Shown: positions 12,701 to 23,738 of the stretch, in pieces
Numbering within the stretch: position 1 is the stretch's first letter
Layout: every line of letters begins with the position of its first letter
Origin: Rhipidocladum racemiflorum
Taxonomy: Eukaryota > Streptophyta > Magnoliopsida > Poales > Poaceae
Direction: 5' to 3'
Assembly (NCBI GenBank): GCA_036346355.1
Contig: CM070581.1
Location: 372,001-436,000, forward strand
DNA length: 64,000 nt
Translations under genes and position numbers: made by a program
The notes under the pieces: generated by a model
Seen by the model: only the letters and a program-made list of their open reading frames with translations
Told to the model about the DNA's origin: nothing
The model's database searches: none

Positions 12701-12840
12701 CCACCAAGGTGCGCTTCACCGGGCCTTCTAGGTGGCGGCTCGTGCGATCCACGACGACCTAGCATCACCGACCTCCGACGGCTACCACCGCCAGGTTAAA
12801 CCCCGAGCGGCTCTCCGGCAGCTCAGGGGCTCGAAACTCT
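6736..12840 (+). other. internal region of the Gypsy-like element, no recognisable gag-pol
   Basis: GC-rich sequence with many short overlapping open frames on both strands, which is expected of GC-rich non-coding DNA. A frame at 6810-7349 lies where a gag start might be, but I see no gag zinc knuckle or pol motif anywhere. Low-order repeats occur near 12340-12760, where blocks about gctc-agg-ctc and taggtggcgcgg recur. Confidence 0.6.
6738..6755 (+). other. primer-binding site
   Basis: TGGCGCGCCAGGTAGGGG starts two bases after the 5' LTR. It is the position and type of a tRNA-complementary minus-strand priming site of plant Gypsy elements. I did not assign the tRNA. Confidence 0.7.
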
Positions 12841-13725
12841 TGGCGAGTACCCATGCCATGGGTACCCCATCGGCCGGAAGCGCGAGCAGGTGACCAACCA
12901 CAGTAAAGGCCCAAAGACCGCCGAAAGGTACTTGGGCGCGGGAGCGAACCCGACTGTGCGAGGGCCGACCCTGGGCGGTCGGCGGACTCGATTCCGGCGG
13001 TCGGTGGGCTCGACCACCTAATATTGGAGCTCGCGGTCGGCAAGCTCCACCACGCCTGAGCAGCCAGGCCCACGCCGATGTCAGTGGTCGCCTTGTGCGC
13101 GGCGTCCCTCGACATCCGTCAGGGTAGGTGGCTCCTTCCCAAGACCGCCGGAAGAGCCACCGAAGAAGTCAAGCCTCGCCCCGCCGCCTGGCACACCGCA
13201 GAGAGTACGCCCACTCCCGAGGCCAAGGCAAAGTCAAGCGCCATTAAAGCCACCGAGGCCGACAGAGCACCACGCGACACGCCACCCGAGGCGACACTAC
13301 GCAAGGCGCTCATCACAGAACCACCAACCTGCCTCGGGGCGGGCGGTCGATCTGAACAAGACAGAACTGGACTTCAAGGCGTGCAGGCCCTTTCGTCGTA
13401 GTTTTCCCAACTCCGTGTAACACCTCCTCCGTCTATATAAGGAGGGGCAGGGCCGAGAAGGAGGGGCGCGAGAAAAGCAGTCTTCTAGGTAGCCTCAACT
13501 CCTAGCGAAAACAACAAGGATCGGACCAGTAGCCCTCCGCCTCGCTTGTACACCCCTTGTTCATCACCCAAAGATCAATACACCCATGCCGAACGAACTG
13601 GAGTAGGGACATTCGGCCCGAACCAGTATACATCATCTGACTCCTTGAGTCGACCATTCGGGGAGAGGGAGCGCGCGACCCCATCCGACCATAAATTCGT
13701 ATTGCCGGTGCACGAAACGCCGACA
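12841..13725 (+). repeat. 3' LTR of the Gypsy-like element
   Basis: 885 bp, starting TGGCGAGTACCCATGCC and ending CGCCGACA, followed by TSD copy ATCAG (13726-13730). It differs from the 5' LTR by scattered substitutions and 1-3 base indels. Confidence 0.92.
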
Positions 13726-13904
13726 ATCAGTAAACAGGATTTAACAATTGTAGTACAATAATCTGCATTTGCATGTATATCAGTAAACAGGACTCTACAG
13801 GTATGGCCTTTGCGCTGTTGCCAATTCTTGCCAATCACCGGTCCGCTCCACTGCTCAATGGTGAAGATAGAGAGGTAAAGAGGTAGACTGGTGGAGAGAG
13901 TGAG

Positions 13905-13930
13905 GAGAGAGAGAGAGAGAGAGGGGGGGG
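13905..13930. repeat. (GA)n microsatellite followed by a G run
   Basis: Alternating GA to about 13922, then eight G. Inside Helitron 1, distal to the LTR element. Confidence 0.85.
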
Positions 13931-14230
13931 GATGATATTTTTATGTGTTATGGTGCTCCTATGAGCCCATTACAACACAGATGCATTCAGCTATGAAGAT
14001 ATTCTTGTATCCTAGATATCTTATGTACTAATTAGGATATTTTCAAAGATATTCTTGCATCCTAGATGTCTTATGTAGTAATTAGGATATTTTTTTTGTA
14101 TTCATGTTGGACAAGAAATGATGTCAATTACTAAATGTGTATTTTGCTTGATATGTGTGTACAAGAATTTTAATGTTTATTGTACGATTTGGATCACGTT
14201 ACATAATATGTATCTTTTTTTTTTTGAAAC

Positions 14231-14259
14231 ACCGTTGCAACGCACGGGTACCTTACTAG
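14231..14259 (+). other. 3' terminal hairpin and CTAG end of Helitron 1
   Basis: ACCGTTGCAACGCACGGGT can fold into a stem (ACCGT with ACGGGT, one G-T pair). CTAG follows after a few bases, then host T. This is the Helitron rolling-circle terminator layout. Confidence 0.75.
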
Positions 14260-14307
14260 TTAATATAGAGTATGGACTATTACTAGTTAATATAGAGTAT
14301 AGACTAT
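14254..14307. repeat. 27 bp tandem duplication across the Helitron 3' junction
   Basis: A 27-base unit (tactagttaatatagagtat plus seven bases) occurs twice, 14254-14280 and 14281-14307, with one difference. The unit includes the Helitron CTAG end plus host sequence, so it arose after insertion. Confidence 0.85.
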
Positions 14308-14462
14308 CGTTGAAGTATTTGCTTGAATTTGGCTGCATGCTTTGTAATAAAGCATACTTATTAATTATTATAGAGCGGCTCTCTTGAATATGCAAAATAG
14401 AGCTCTTAGAATAAAGCTTTCAAGTTTGATATTATGTTCTCAGGTCTTGCATTTTTATTTAG

Positions 14463-14551
14463 GGTCAGAACAAGCAGATCACATGGTATTAGTTGATTTC
14501 TTGAGGGGGCTTCTTGAGTTTGATCCAAATAAGCGATGGTCACCATTGCAG
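14463..14551 (+). pseudogene. YAK1/DYRK-type kinase, downstream exon remnant
   Basis: Between an AG acceptor and a GT donor the exon reads DHMVLVDFLRGLLEFDPNKR then WSPLQ. This is the conserved end of the YAK1 kinase catalytic domain (subdomain XI: DFLxGLxEFDPxKRWSPxQ). It continues the kinase remnants at 13-805. The exon expected between them, which follows EEEVEA and covers the IGKEYF region, was not found. No further exon was identified with confidence downstream. Confidence 0.7.
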
Positions 14552-15683
14552 GTATGTGCTAATGCTAGCGGTACAGTACTACAGTTATACTGCCTTCTCA
14601 TTATTGCGAAGTTTTAGATACAACTATACATTCTCATATTTGAGTCTATGTTATGGTTAATATGCAAGTGCAGTACTGTCCCTGATCGAGCATCCACTTT
14701 GCCTAGAAAGAAACTAACAGTGGGAAAAAGACAAAGTAAATCGTTTTATGCGTAAGACAACCATTCCTCAGGAGTATTTCCTTATGTCAAATTGTGTTAC
14801 CCTTCCTATCAAGATGAAAACTGCATCAGAAAAGTGATTCCATGTTTAGCTTCCTTACGTTCGTGTTTTCCTCAGGTTGTGAAGTGGTGATGATGTGAGT
14901 AAAAAATGAAGATAATAGTCAAATTTAGTGCCCTTTTGTCTGTTGAAGATAGATTATGTTATGGACTGTCTTTGCCACCAGATTTCTTCTCTCATGGCCA
15001 TTCATTGAGTAATTTTTCCTTACAGTCAGGATATATATCTAAAGAAACTTCTTCCAGATTCAGCTCCTTGATAGCCTGATACTCTGGATGCTCTTTTTGA
15101 TGGTGATGATTCCTTTCAGCCCATTTTCAAGTAACATTAGAATTTAGGTTTAGCATGTTTTACTCTACTTTTGGATATTTTTTGGTTTATGGGTTTGAGG
15201 TAAACATCGTTTCTACTAAAAGTTAGATGCATCTAGCCATCTAACGTTTTAGCTACTCAGCATGGTGATGCTAAAGCTCTAGAATCATGTTTTTGGGTGG
15301 GCAGTGCTTATCATTATCTATACTACTCCTGACGTCATGTTTGTGTTTTATTCTACCTACAGTTGGATATGTAGATTGTTGGGCCGATTCCTCATTTCCT
15401 AACTTACTGTTAGCATATATCTGTTAATAGGAGTTTGACATGTATACGAACACCTATTTCCCCAAGTCACAGGAGCCAGAGTCCTAGTTGTTTACGGCCA
15501 CACCAGAATCTGTTCGTTGCTATGTAACCTATATATGTTCTCGCTCGTTGCTAATAAACGTGTGCTTGAATATCTAATCTTCCAACGCTTTCACTTACTG
15601 CCATTTCCTATCATGATTAGGCGATCCTTGGAGCATTAGATTTTTGCTCTTTGGCCGGTCACTAATGCGGAGGTTGTGAAGGC
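14552..15683. other. no confident gene; AT-rich intron-like sequence
   Basis: Downstream of the kinase exon. A short acceptor-flanked stretch near 15057-15120 could be exon remnant, but I recognise nothing. Likely kinase intron or 3' region. Confidence 0.4.
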
Positions 15684-15688
15684 CGTAC

Positions 15689-18600
15689 TGTGACGACCCG
15701 GGTAATTAGCCCTGGTAATTAACAGCTTCACTGTCATTACGCGGGGTTAATTACTCGAATCTCGGCATAGTGGCTAGCAAAATATCGGGCGGCCCGATAC
15801 TTTATTAGCTACTACGCCGTGTTCAGAGTGTTGCAGCAGAACAATAATTAGAGGCAGAAACTGGTACCTTTATTCCATACCATCCTGCCACGCTGGGCTA
15901 CAAGTCCAAAAGGTTAATTAAACAATAGACTAATACAACAGTACATAAGACACAAATATTACCCCAGGGACCCCTCAGAACGAGGCCTCGGTCCCCTGGG
16001 AAACGGTCCACCAGGAGATGGTCCTCTAGACACCCTAGTCCTCCTGTAGATAGTAGTAGTAGTAGACTGCCTCTGATAAGTCCTGGTCCTGCGAATGATC
16101 CTCACCCTCTGCCTCCAAAGCGGATCCATAGGACTCACCTTCTAAGCAAAGGGAGGTTTAAGCAAGAGTGAGTACGGAGTACTCAGCAAGCATTAATAAC
16201 AAGGAATGCATGATGAGTTTTCTCTCTTAAATACTTGAAATCCACCAAATTCCACCTTCCCTCAAACTAGCTTTTAAGAAAGATAGTTTTATTAAAGAGT
16301 GGTTCATTTTAACTTTCCAAAGACTCTACTAACACAGTATATGAGACAGACTTAGCTTTCGTAGTCTCCAATCCAAGAGACTGGCATGAATTCATGATTT
16401 ACCCTGCGCAGGTTTGTACCACTTTACCCATAGCGACATTTAGATGCCCCAGAACGTTTATCACTAGTCCAGTATTAATTCTCCACCCCTGTACTCGAGT
16501 TGGGGACACCCACCAAGGTCATCCTCAACTCGCAGATACAGTTGTTACTCCGCACCAACGGCAGTAACCCACTGGCTTCAAATATACCGCCATCCAATTG
16601 GCCTCAGTCCTCTGGGTCTCAAGCATATCCTGCAGGCGCGCCCTTAACTTACCCATGGTGGAGGCATTGATACCGTCCTAGGACAACCTTTTCTGACTGA
16701 ATTCCTCACACTATGGTTGATACTCATTTACGGCTCATCGCCCAAGTGTTAGATTGTTTGACCTTATATTATAACATATGTAGAGGACCCCACCGGCCAA
16801 CAACCTTCTCATCGGCGTCCTCTACCCACCAATATTAACCCAACTAAATATCTATCCATTTCCCCAATGCCCCTTTCATTTAACCACACCATTCACCAAC
16901 TCCACAACCAACTCTTCCACATTCCATCTTCCAACAGTACCACACTCCTATTTCCACAACCATCAATCCTTTCATGTTTCATTTATAAAATAGATTTTCC
17001 ATGCAAGATGACGTTTATAATACAAAAGCATTTAAAAGCATTTAAAACACATGATCAAGGAAACTTGCCTGGAATAGAATTGGAAAGTACGTCCTCGTTC
17101 AAAGGTTGGTTCAGATCTGTCTGATTCAGGTTCAGATCTGAAAATATAGTTACTAGCTATTAGTTTTGTTCATATTTAGTCTTTTGAATCTGAATAATGG
17201 CATCCAACAACTAAAGACTTCAATTAACAGAGATAGAGCTAAATCTAATTAAGTTATTGGATTAACTAAACCCAAGGTCTAAACCTAACTCAGCTTTTCT
17301 TCTCTTTTCCTAATTTTCTCTTTTCTTTTCTCTTCTTTCCTTTCTCCTTTTCTTCTCTTCCCTTTCTTTTCTTTCTCTCTGATTCTTTCTCTTTTTCTCT
17401 ACTCCTTCAAATTGATCGACTCCAAATTTCAAATTTTCTCCTTCCTCTCTTTTCTTTCTGCACTCCATTACCAACAGAGGCATTCGCCTCTCCTTCTCCT
17501 CCTTTCTTTTCTGCGCTCAAGGCCAAACAGAGGCCCTAGCCTCTCCTTCGCCTCCTCTCCCTCTGGCGATGCCCCTCAACCAGCTGTCTACGGCGACACC
17601 TCCCCCTACTCGCCTTGCCTGCACACTCCCTCTCCTCCTCCTAATCTCCCTTAGACCGGCTCCTCTGCTGCTTGGCTTCCAGGTTCTAGGGTTTTGATGA
17701 TTTGATGGATTTGGGGATTCTTGCTTTCTTTGGTTCGGTTCTTGGTTCTTTGGTTGAATGATGGTGGCTTGGAGGAACTTCGGTTCTCTGTTGGAACTTG
17801 GTTCTTGGGTTCCACGGTTGCTTCTTTGATGGTTGAAGGATTCTTGGTGGCTTGATGGTGACTTGGTTCTCTGTTTGGGAATCGATCTTGGAGTCTTTGG
17901 ACGCTACATCTTTGGGATTCGGTTTCTGTTTGCCTTGCCTTCTTGGGATACCGACTATGCGTGGTTGCTCTGTGAGTTGCTTGGGTCAATGATGATCCTA
18001 GGGGTGAGATGGCCTAGGTTGGAAGTTGCAGTGGCTACCGATACCACGGCTCTAGGTAAGGGCTTGGGAATGGCTAGGGGCCAGTGCAAGAGCCCCTAGG
18101 CAACTCCCTTCGAGACCCAAAGAAGAACACCGATCTACACTAGTTCTTGCTAGATCTGGAGGGTTTAGCATGCTACACTCTAGCATAGGGTTTGCTTGCT
18201 GCTTTCTACTGAAATGCTATGAGGTTTGCTCTGGCTTACTTGGACTCCTGCTTGGTTCGGTTGGTTGGGGAAGATGGTAGCGAAGGAGGCTGGAGTAGAG
18301 GTAGTGAACCCTAGCTCGCCCGGCTCCACCTCCTCCTGGTCCTTGCGGTTCGACTTGGGGCCCTGGTCCCGGCGGCTCAGCGGTCTCCTCCTCCGACAGG
18401 CAGTGCGGTCCCCCCCTCAGATCTTGCTCCCTCAAACACCCACTCTAGGTTGGCAGGAAAGTGATGGAAGGAGCTCCATCGAGGTGAAAGGGGAAAAGTG
18501 AACTGAGGAGTGAGGTGAAACTAGGCTGTGACTTCACTCTTATCCACTCACTGACGCGAAGTTACTCTTCTACCCCTTGAGCTCTATTGAATGGGCAAGG

Positions 18601-18759
18601 GCAGAATTGTCCTCATTCTATTCCAATGCCAAACTCTCCATACTGAACAATAGCATTCTTGACCCTTATGCTGTCATTTCCATTCTAGTTTGCATGATTA
18701 GATGATAATTAGACTTCTAATGAGATGATTAATAGAGTTAGAATTTCAGGGTTCTTACA
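15689..18759. mobile_element. solo LTR, 3.07 kb
   Basis: The sequence starts TGTGACGACCCGG and ends GGGTTCTTACA, giving TGT...ACA ends. It is flanked by perfect 5 bp TSDs CGTAC at 15684-15688 and 18760-18764. No second LTR or internal region is present, so I read it as a solo LTR left by recombination of a large-LTR element, probably Gypsy. It carries a long pyrimidine-rich tract near 17290-17400. Short open frames inside look like chance. Confidence 0.85.
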
Positions 18760-18838
18760 CGTACTAACCGACTCCATGGGGACCTTTGATAAGGCTGGTT
18801 CCGGCGGCAGCAACCCGCTCGCTCTATGCAGTTTACAC

Positions 18839-19351
18839 AATTAGAAATACTCAGTTCATACTCCTTATGAATGTGTTTGAGCCAGGGTTCACCTTATCGA
18901 ACACGCGATTTTTGGATGAACAGTAAAATTTGATAATCGTAAAAATCGAGCCGAAAATCGGTCGAAAATCGCATGAATTCAAAAATCAGATTTTTTTGAA
19001 AAAAAATCAAATATCGTGGAAAATCGACGATTATCGGTGGAAAATCGACAGCCATGTTGAACTTTTTGGTGCGGTCGATTTTTGTAGCGATTTTCGACGA
19101 TATTTGGCGATAATCGCTCGATATGTCTCGATAATCGCGATATTTGCGTCATATAAATTTGTTTGAATTTTTGAATTTTTTCGATTTACCGATCGGTAAC
19201 TGATTTCGGCCGCCGTCGATAACGCGATTATCGGCGATAATCGTCGATAAATGGAACCCTGGTTTGAGCATATATTTTTAGCTACCAATTTTAGAAATAC
19301 TCAGTTCATACTCCTTATGAATGTGTTTGAGCATATATTTTTAGCTACCAA
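18839..19351. repeat. 62 bp tandem duplication, first copy split by a MITE
   Basis: The unit beginning agaaatactcagttcatact occurs at 18843 and again at 19292. Removing the 379 bp MITE and one 8 bp TSD copy gives a period of about 62 bp. Confidence 0.8.
18883..19261. mobile_element. hAT-type MITE, 379 bp
   Basis: Terminal inverted repeats CAGGGTTC...GGAACCCTG with subterminal TTATCGA/TCGATAA. The 8 bp TSD is GTTTGAGC at 18875-18882 and 19262-19269. CAGGG ends and an 8 bp TSD are diagnostic for hAT. The body is packed with CGATAATCG/AAAATCG motifs on both strands. It has no coding capacity. Confidence 0.88.
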
Positions 19352-21010
19352 TTTTAGCCAAACTGCACAGTGGTCATTAGAGTCCATTGAAGTTTTTCTT
19401 ATTTGGCGAAACTGATAAACTGGTGTGGAAGGATCACGTTTGTGTCGATTCACTAAAAATTTACCAGAATAAAAAGGAGGATAATTTATCGCTGCTGCCT
19501 ATGTATCATATCATGCCAATTCATAGTTGTAATGATCTAAGTGCACAACTCATCCTTGACTAAACTAAGATTGCAGTTGGTAAACTTTTTTGCATTGCTA
19601 TATAATGTGTAGTTATCAAAGCAGACAACATCATCAGATCACTGTTTTGGTTTCTTTAGTAGCAGAATTTTATCATTTTTTTGGTTTCTAGATGCAAAGA
19701 GTAATGCAGAGATTCAATGGCAGGTAAAATATCTTACGATTTCTCCACTTGATTTCATAGCAGCTATGAAACACAAACAAAACTAATATATACTTCTACA
19801 AAACTTAAATTTTCTTAGTTATTTATTCCCCTAATTATCTTTCTGATTTCCTAATTTAACATGTAGGAGCCATTGCAGACGTTTGGGGATTGCTCCAAGG
19901 ATAAGATCAGCTATGAAGAAATAAGGTTGAATGACAGTGCAGTGCAAATTGTCTAGGTTAGCTATTCCAACTACCACAGTCTTCTCTATCTATTGTTTCT
20001 GACGAATTTGATGACCTCTGTAGCCCGCGTTTCAAGTTTATAATCATTAGTTCATTACTATTCTCATGTAGATATGTGTAGGAATGTGTCATTTATATAT
20101 CTGATCAATACGCTTTAGGTACAAAGAAACTAAATGTTATGATCAGTATGTGCTGATTTTCTTTAGGCCTTTCCTCATGAATTGCTTCCGGTTTTTGTTT
20201 ATGTTTGCAGCTTTTCAAAGTCGCATCACATGTCATTACCCTCCACTTTTAATTATTTTTCACTTGTGTTGAAAATGCCATGGTTCCTTCCAGTAATAAC
20301 ATATTCACTTCTCTTGGTCATTAGGTTGACAGCTGGTACAACTTATTCCTCATTATTTTCTTTACATATCAGGTTAGAATTGTCAAGTAGGTTTAGTGGG
20401 GGTAATCTGCTTATAGTTGCAGAAATTTCCATTAGCAGAAAAATTAGTCATTTCTAGAAGTGACGAGTTTATTCAGAGGTACGTATACAAATAATCCTAG
20501 ATGTTTATTTTATTTTTTTCTCAAGCCTACCATTATTTTTTGTTTGGATGGCTCGTGGATGGGGTTTATTTTCATGGTCTTACATATTGACCCTCTTTTA
20601 ATTAGCTGTTCAACTATCTCACTCTGAAAATAATGAGGGAAGTTTTATTCAATACTGTATCATGTGGTTATTTTCCTAAATGGGTGCTAGCAATATTAGC
20701 ATGAAAGTGGCTCAACTGAATTTTTTTTCGTGCTATTAATATTAGACAGATGGAAATAAACCAAGTGAGATTGGCATATGCGTAATAGCTAATAAATTGG
20801 CAGATGCGTGCTCACATTTGATATTAATAATTTATTTATTTCCCCTCTCTTCGTTTATGTTTCCGTTTTCAGTATAAACTTTCTGGTTGCTCACAGAAGT
20901 GAGATTGTCGTTTCTAGCAAAGAGCTAAAGAACATCAGCTCCTTAGGTCCTTCAATTCCCCCCATTATCTTCGATCTCCATTCCCCTCTTATTCCTGATC
21001 TAAACCTAGT
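19352..21010. other. no confident gene; possible small exon remnants
   Basis: An acceptor-flanked stretch at 19867-19957 reads PLQTFGDCSKDKISYEEIRL and ends at a stop. A short donor-flanked stretch lies near 19691-19722. I do not recognise either. The rest is AT-rich. Confidence 0.3.
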
Positions 21011-21013
21011 TGC

Positions 21014-21265
21014 GTCACTACACCATTGCCGTCTGCTTCAGCACTGGTGTTGTGCAGCTGAACTTGATCAGGTATGTGCTTCTACCGCTTTCACCTCAAG
21101 TACTTAACTCTCTTTCTTGTCCCCGATCTTTAAATCCGATCACCTGCTCGCAGCACTCCCAAGTCCCAAGCAGCCACGGGGTGATTGTCGCCGGATCACC
21201 GTGCGCGTCTTCACGTCCCATCTTCCTTCACGCCTGCGCTGGTGAGCTCCTCTCGGTCTCACCTT
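21014..21265 (+). repeat. copy of the WD40-gene upstream block
   Basis: Similar to the minus strand of 63425-63640: shared stretches include TTGCCGTCTGCTTCAGCAC and GGTGAGCTCCTCTCGGTCTC. Both copies carry a GT donor after TTGATCAG/TCGATCAG (GTATGTG here, GTAAGTG in the other). This probably represents the noncoding first exon and promoter side of the WD40-like gene, duplicated with the left palindrome arm. Confidence 0.7.
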
Positions 21266-21561
21266 TGCGTCCGTCGTCTCCGCTTTGCCGCTGGGACTGC
21301 AGCGTCACTCACCCGCTTGGAATTGAGGACGAACCTCTTTAGATCCGTCCATGCATGCCAAATTTTTTTATAATAAACCATCACCATCAAAACAAAATTA
21401 ATGTCTACTAAAAAGAAATAATCTGTTCAAACATGATGTAATAATAAATCTTTTTTTATATCCCGGTACAAATCATGCATGCCCAACATTTACAACAACA
21501 CAAGCACACTGCTTAATTTATTCTAAACATAGATTGATAATTCTCTTTTTTGTTTCACTAG

Positions 21562-22768
21562 GAGAGGTGAAGAAATAGCGAATATGGAATTTGCACATTC
21601 GGATTACGTTCCGGTTGGCCAGAAGGGTGTTGGTCCTACACCTATAATAAGAGGTTTGGATTGGAACCTGAGGCCAGAGAATTGCACTGTCTCGAGAGCA
21701 AAAGCAATCATTGCTTGTGTTTCCACAGTGGGAGCTAAGATGTACAAGCAGAAGAAAAGTTCAGATGGAGATTGGAAATTAATGGTTTGCCTTAACTAGC
21801 ATTAATCAATTTTTTTAAATGATCTCATTGCTTGACTTTATTTAAACTTTTAATCTCACAAGTCAAGGGTTTAAATACATCAGTCACTCGTGGCTCGACA
21901 CTTCAATGGTGTCCGACGAGAGGAAAAATGCTAGCTACTGGGTGCATGAGCAGTACGTAAGGCTATTGGAAGGTCTCACTTCTAATGTACAACATATCTG
22001 ACAAGAAGTTCTATTTAACAGAGGTAACCAAATGCTACTATATTGTATCTTTAGTAATTAGCTAGATATAATAAATGATATTCAGTTTTACTCTTATAAT
22101 TCTGCAAACAAAAATAGGATACATGTTTTGGGTAGTGTTGAGAGTGGTATATATGTGAAAAATTGTATATATGCCAATAATCAGTAGAGAGGAGAGGTCG
22201 TCGTGGAAAGGGCTAGGTGTCACACTCCGATGGGCTGTTACTATATGGAAAGAGGGCAAGAGTTGAGAGGAGGTGAACGATAGGTTTTATTTTCTCACGG
22301 ATCCGAAATTGTCTCCTAGAATTGCTCCCGTATATAAAATTATTTGGGTTTCCACTGCACTTATAATTCGTGACTCATACAAAAGTTCTGCTTATTAAAG
22401 TTCTTCTTTACAGCATATTAAAATATCTTCAATAAAAAAACACAACAAAACATCTATTTAGCTTAAATTTAAAATCAAATTTTAAAGAAAAAACTCAACT
22501 TATTTAGGTTTTTTATGTGTCTGAAGGTTGAAACTGAGTGTGTCATCTCTTTGTTTGACATCCTCGGGAACGTACCTGGCAGTTGGCCTACCCTTCGTTC
22601 CGGCGATCAAAATTTATAAAATGGTCAAAGAATGAAATGATAATACGGACAATTCACCACCCACATGGAACATCTCCTGATGGTGGTATTATTATCAAAT
22701 TTATCCTAGATTGGATTTGCTTGATCTCATGTAATCCAAAATCTGACAAGATCATGTTAATTCTATAA
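21562..22768 (+). pseudogene. truncated WD40-gene copy, left palindrome arm
   Basis: The copy of exon 1 (21562-21784, 223 nt, same length as the parent) is open and reads EFAHSDYVPVGQKGVGPTPI. The copy of exon 2 near 21866-22022 has a premature TAA from compensating indels. The copy of exon 3 from about 22528 is frameshifted after VETE. Exon 4 sequence follows near 22833. Exons 5-8 are absent because the copy turns round at 23682. Splice sites are mostly kept, so it may be transcribed and spliced. It cannot make the parent protein. Confidence 0.8.
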
Positions 22769-23738
22769 ATTTCTTATCATTTTTTTTCTGAGTTTATTGT
22801 ATCAAGTCACTATAGTTAATATACCACCTACAGGTCTGGTGGGACAAATAGAGAGTATCTAAGATGTGTTCTAAAAATAGTTATGAAAATTACTCTATAG
22901 AGTGGTTTGTATCAAGTGCAATGTAAGTGCTAAAATATTTATTCAGTTTGTTTCTCCATTTAGATTAGTCGCTGCAAGTTGCGTGGAGTATGATATATCA
23001 TGTACTGTACTAAATCAGTACAGTGAATAAAACAAAATTTATTGACCTGACCTGATACTGTCGATTATCGAATGTTACTCTTATTCGTATTCTTTCGTTT
23101 CTACATTTAGATTAGCAGGTGCAAGTCGCCGTTGGGTATAGTATACTCTCTTCTATTCATTAATAAATGACATTTGAGAACGTGTTAGTCAAAGTTTTCA
23201 AATTTTTTCGTGAATTTTATGTGAACTTTTGAATTATGCACATAAAAAATATATTTATTGATTCGTCTAAAAATACTTTTATAACATCATTTTTTGTGAC
23301 TTTAAAAATGAATTCTAATAGAATTAGTGGTCAAAGTTACATTTCGGAGACCATGTCGGTATCTGAAACGACATATTTTTGAGTACTAGAGGTTGTATCA
23401 TGTACTAGTTAATTTGAGATTGCATAGTGAATAAACAACTACGTGTGCGTGTTGGTTTTTTGTTGAGAGATTGCGACCGACATATAATTGGGATGTCTTT
23501 AAACCAGAATGGCTCCATCTTAACCACAATTGGGTTAGTTTTTATATAAATAAAATATAATATCGTCACATATATAATTTGGAAAACTAAAATAATCTTA
23601 ATTTTTAATAAGAGATTCGATCGTTTCAAAATTTGGGAATTTATTGCACCGACAGATGGAGAATCTAAACCCAAGTAAGTTAATATACACAGATCAGTAC
23701 TAGTTCATAAGTGTTATTGACAATAGATATAGTGATAT

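Larger units (their letters stand above)
5839..13725 (+). mobile_element. non-autonomous Gypsy-like LTR retrotransposon, complete, inserted in Helitron 1
   Basis: Two long terminal repeats (5839-6735 and 12841-13725), both starting TG, ending CA and opening with the inverted motif TACCCATGCCATGGGTA. The TSD is ATCAG at 5834-5838 and 13726-13730. A primer-binding site follows the 5' LTR. The 6.1 kb internal region is GC-rich and has no recognisable protease, reverse transcriptase, RNase H or integrase, so the element would need enzymes from a partner. The design resembles rice large non-coding elements such as Dasheng or LARDs. The LTRs differ by small indels and substitutions, so insertion is not very recent. 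Orientation follows the PBS position. Confidence 0.9.
1318..14259 (+). mobile_element. Helitron 1: 12.9 kb non-autonomous Helitron with captured gene fragments and a nested LTR element
   Basis: The 5' end starts TCTAAACTAATAAAA, a typical grass Helitron start, after an A. The 3' end is a short hairpin at 14231-14250 followed by CTAG at 14256-14259 and then T, so the insertion is A^T without a TSD, as Helitrons do. No Rep/helicase sequence was found, so it is non-autonomous. Contents in order: chromomethylase fragment (+), LRR receptor kinase pieces (-), dioxygenase fragment (+) and a 7.9 kb Gypsy-like element that arrived later with its own TSD. Without the LTR element it is about 5.05 kb. 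It lies in an intron of a YAK1-type kinase relic. The main uncertainty is whether it is one Helitron or two adjoining ones, since a decayed terminus lies at 4493. Confidence 0.75.
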
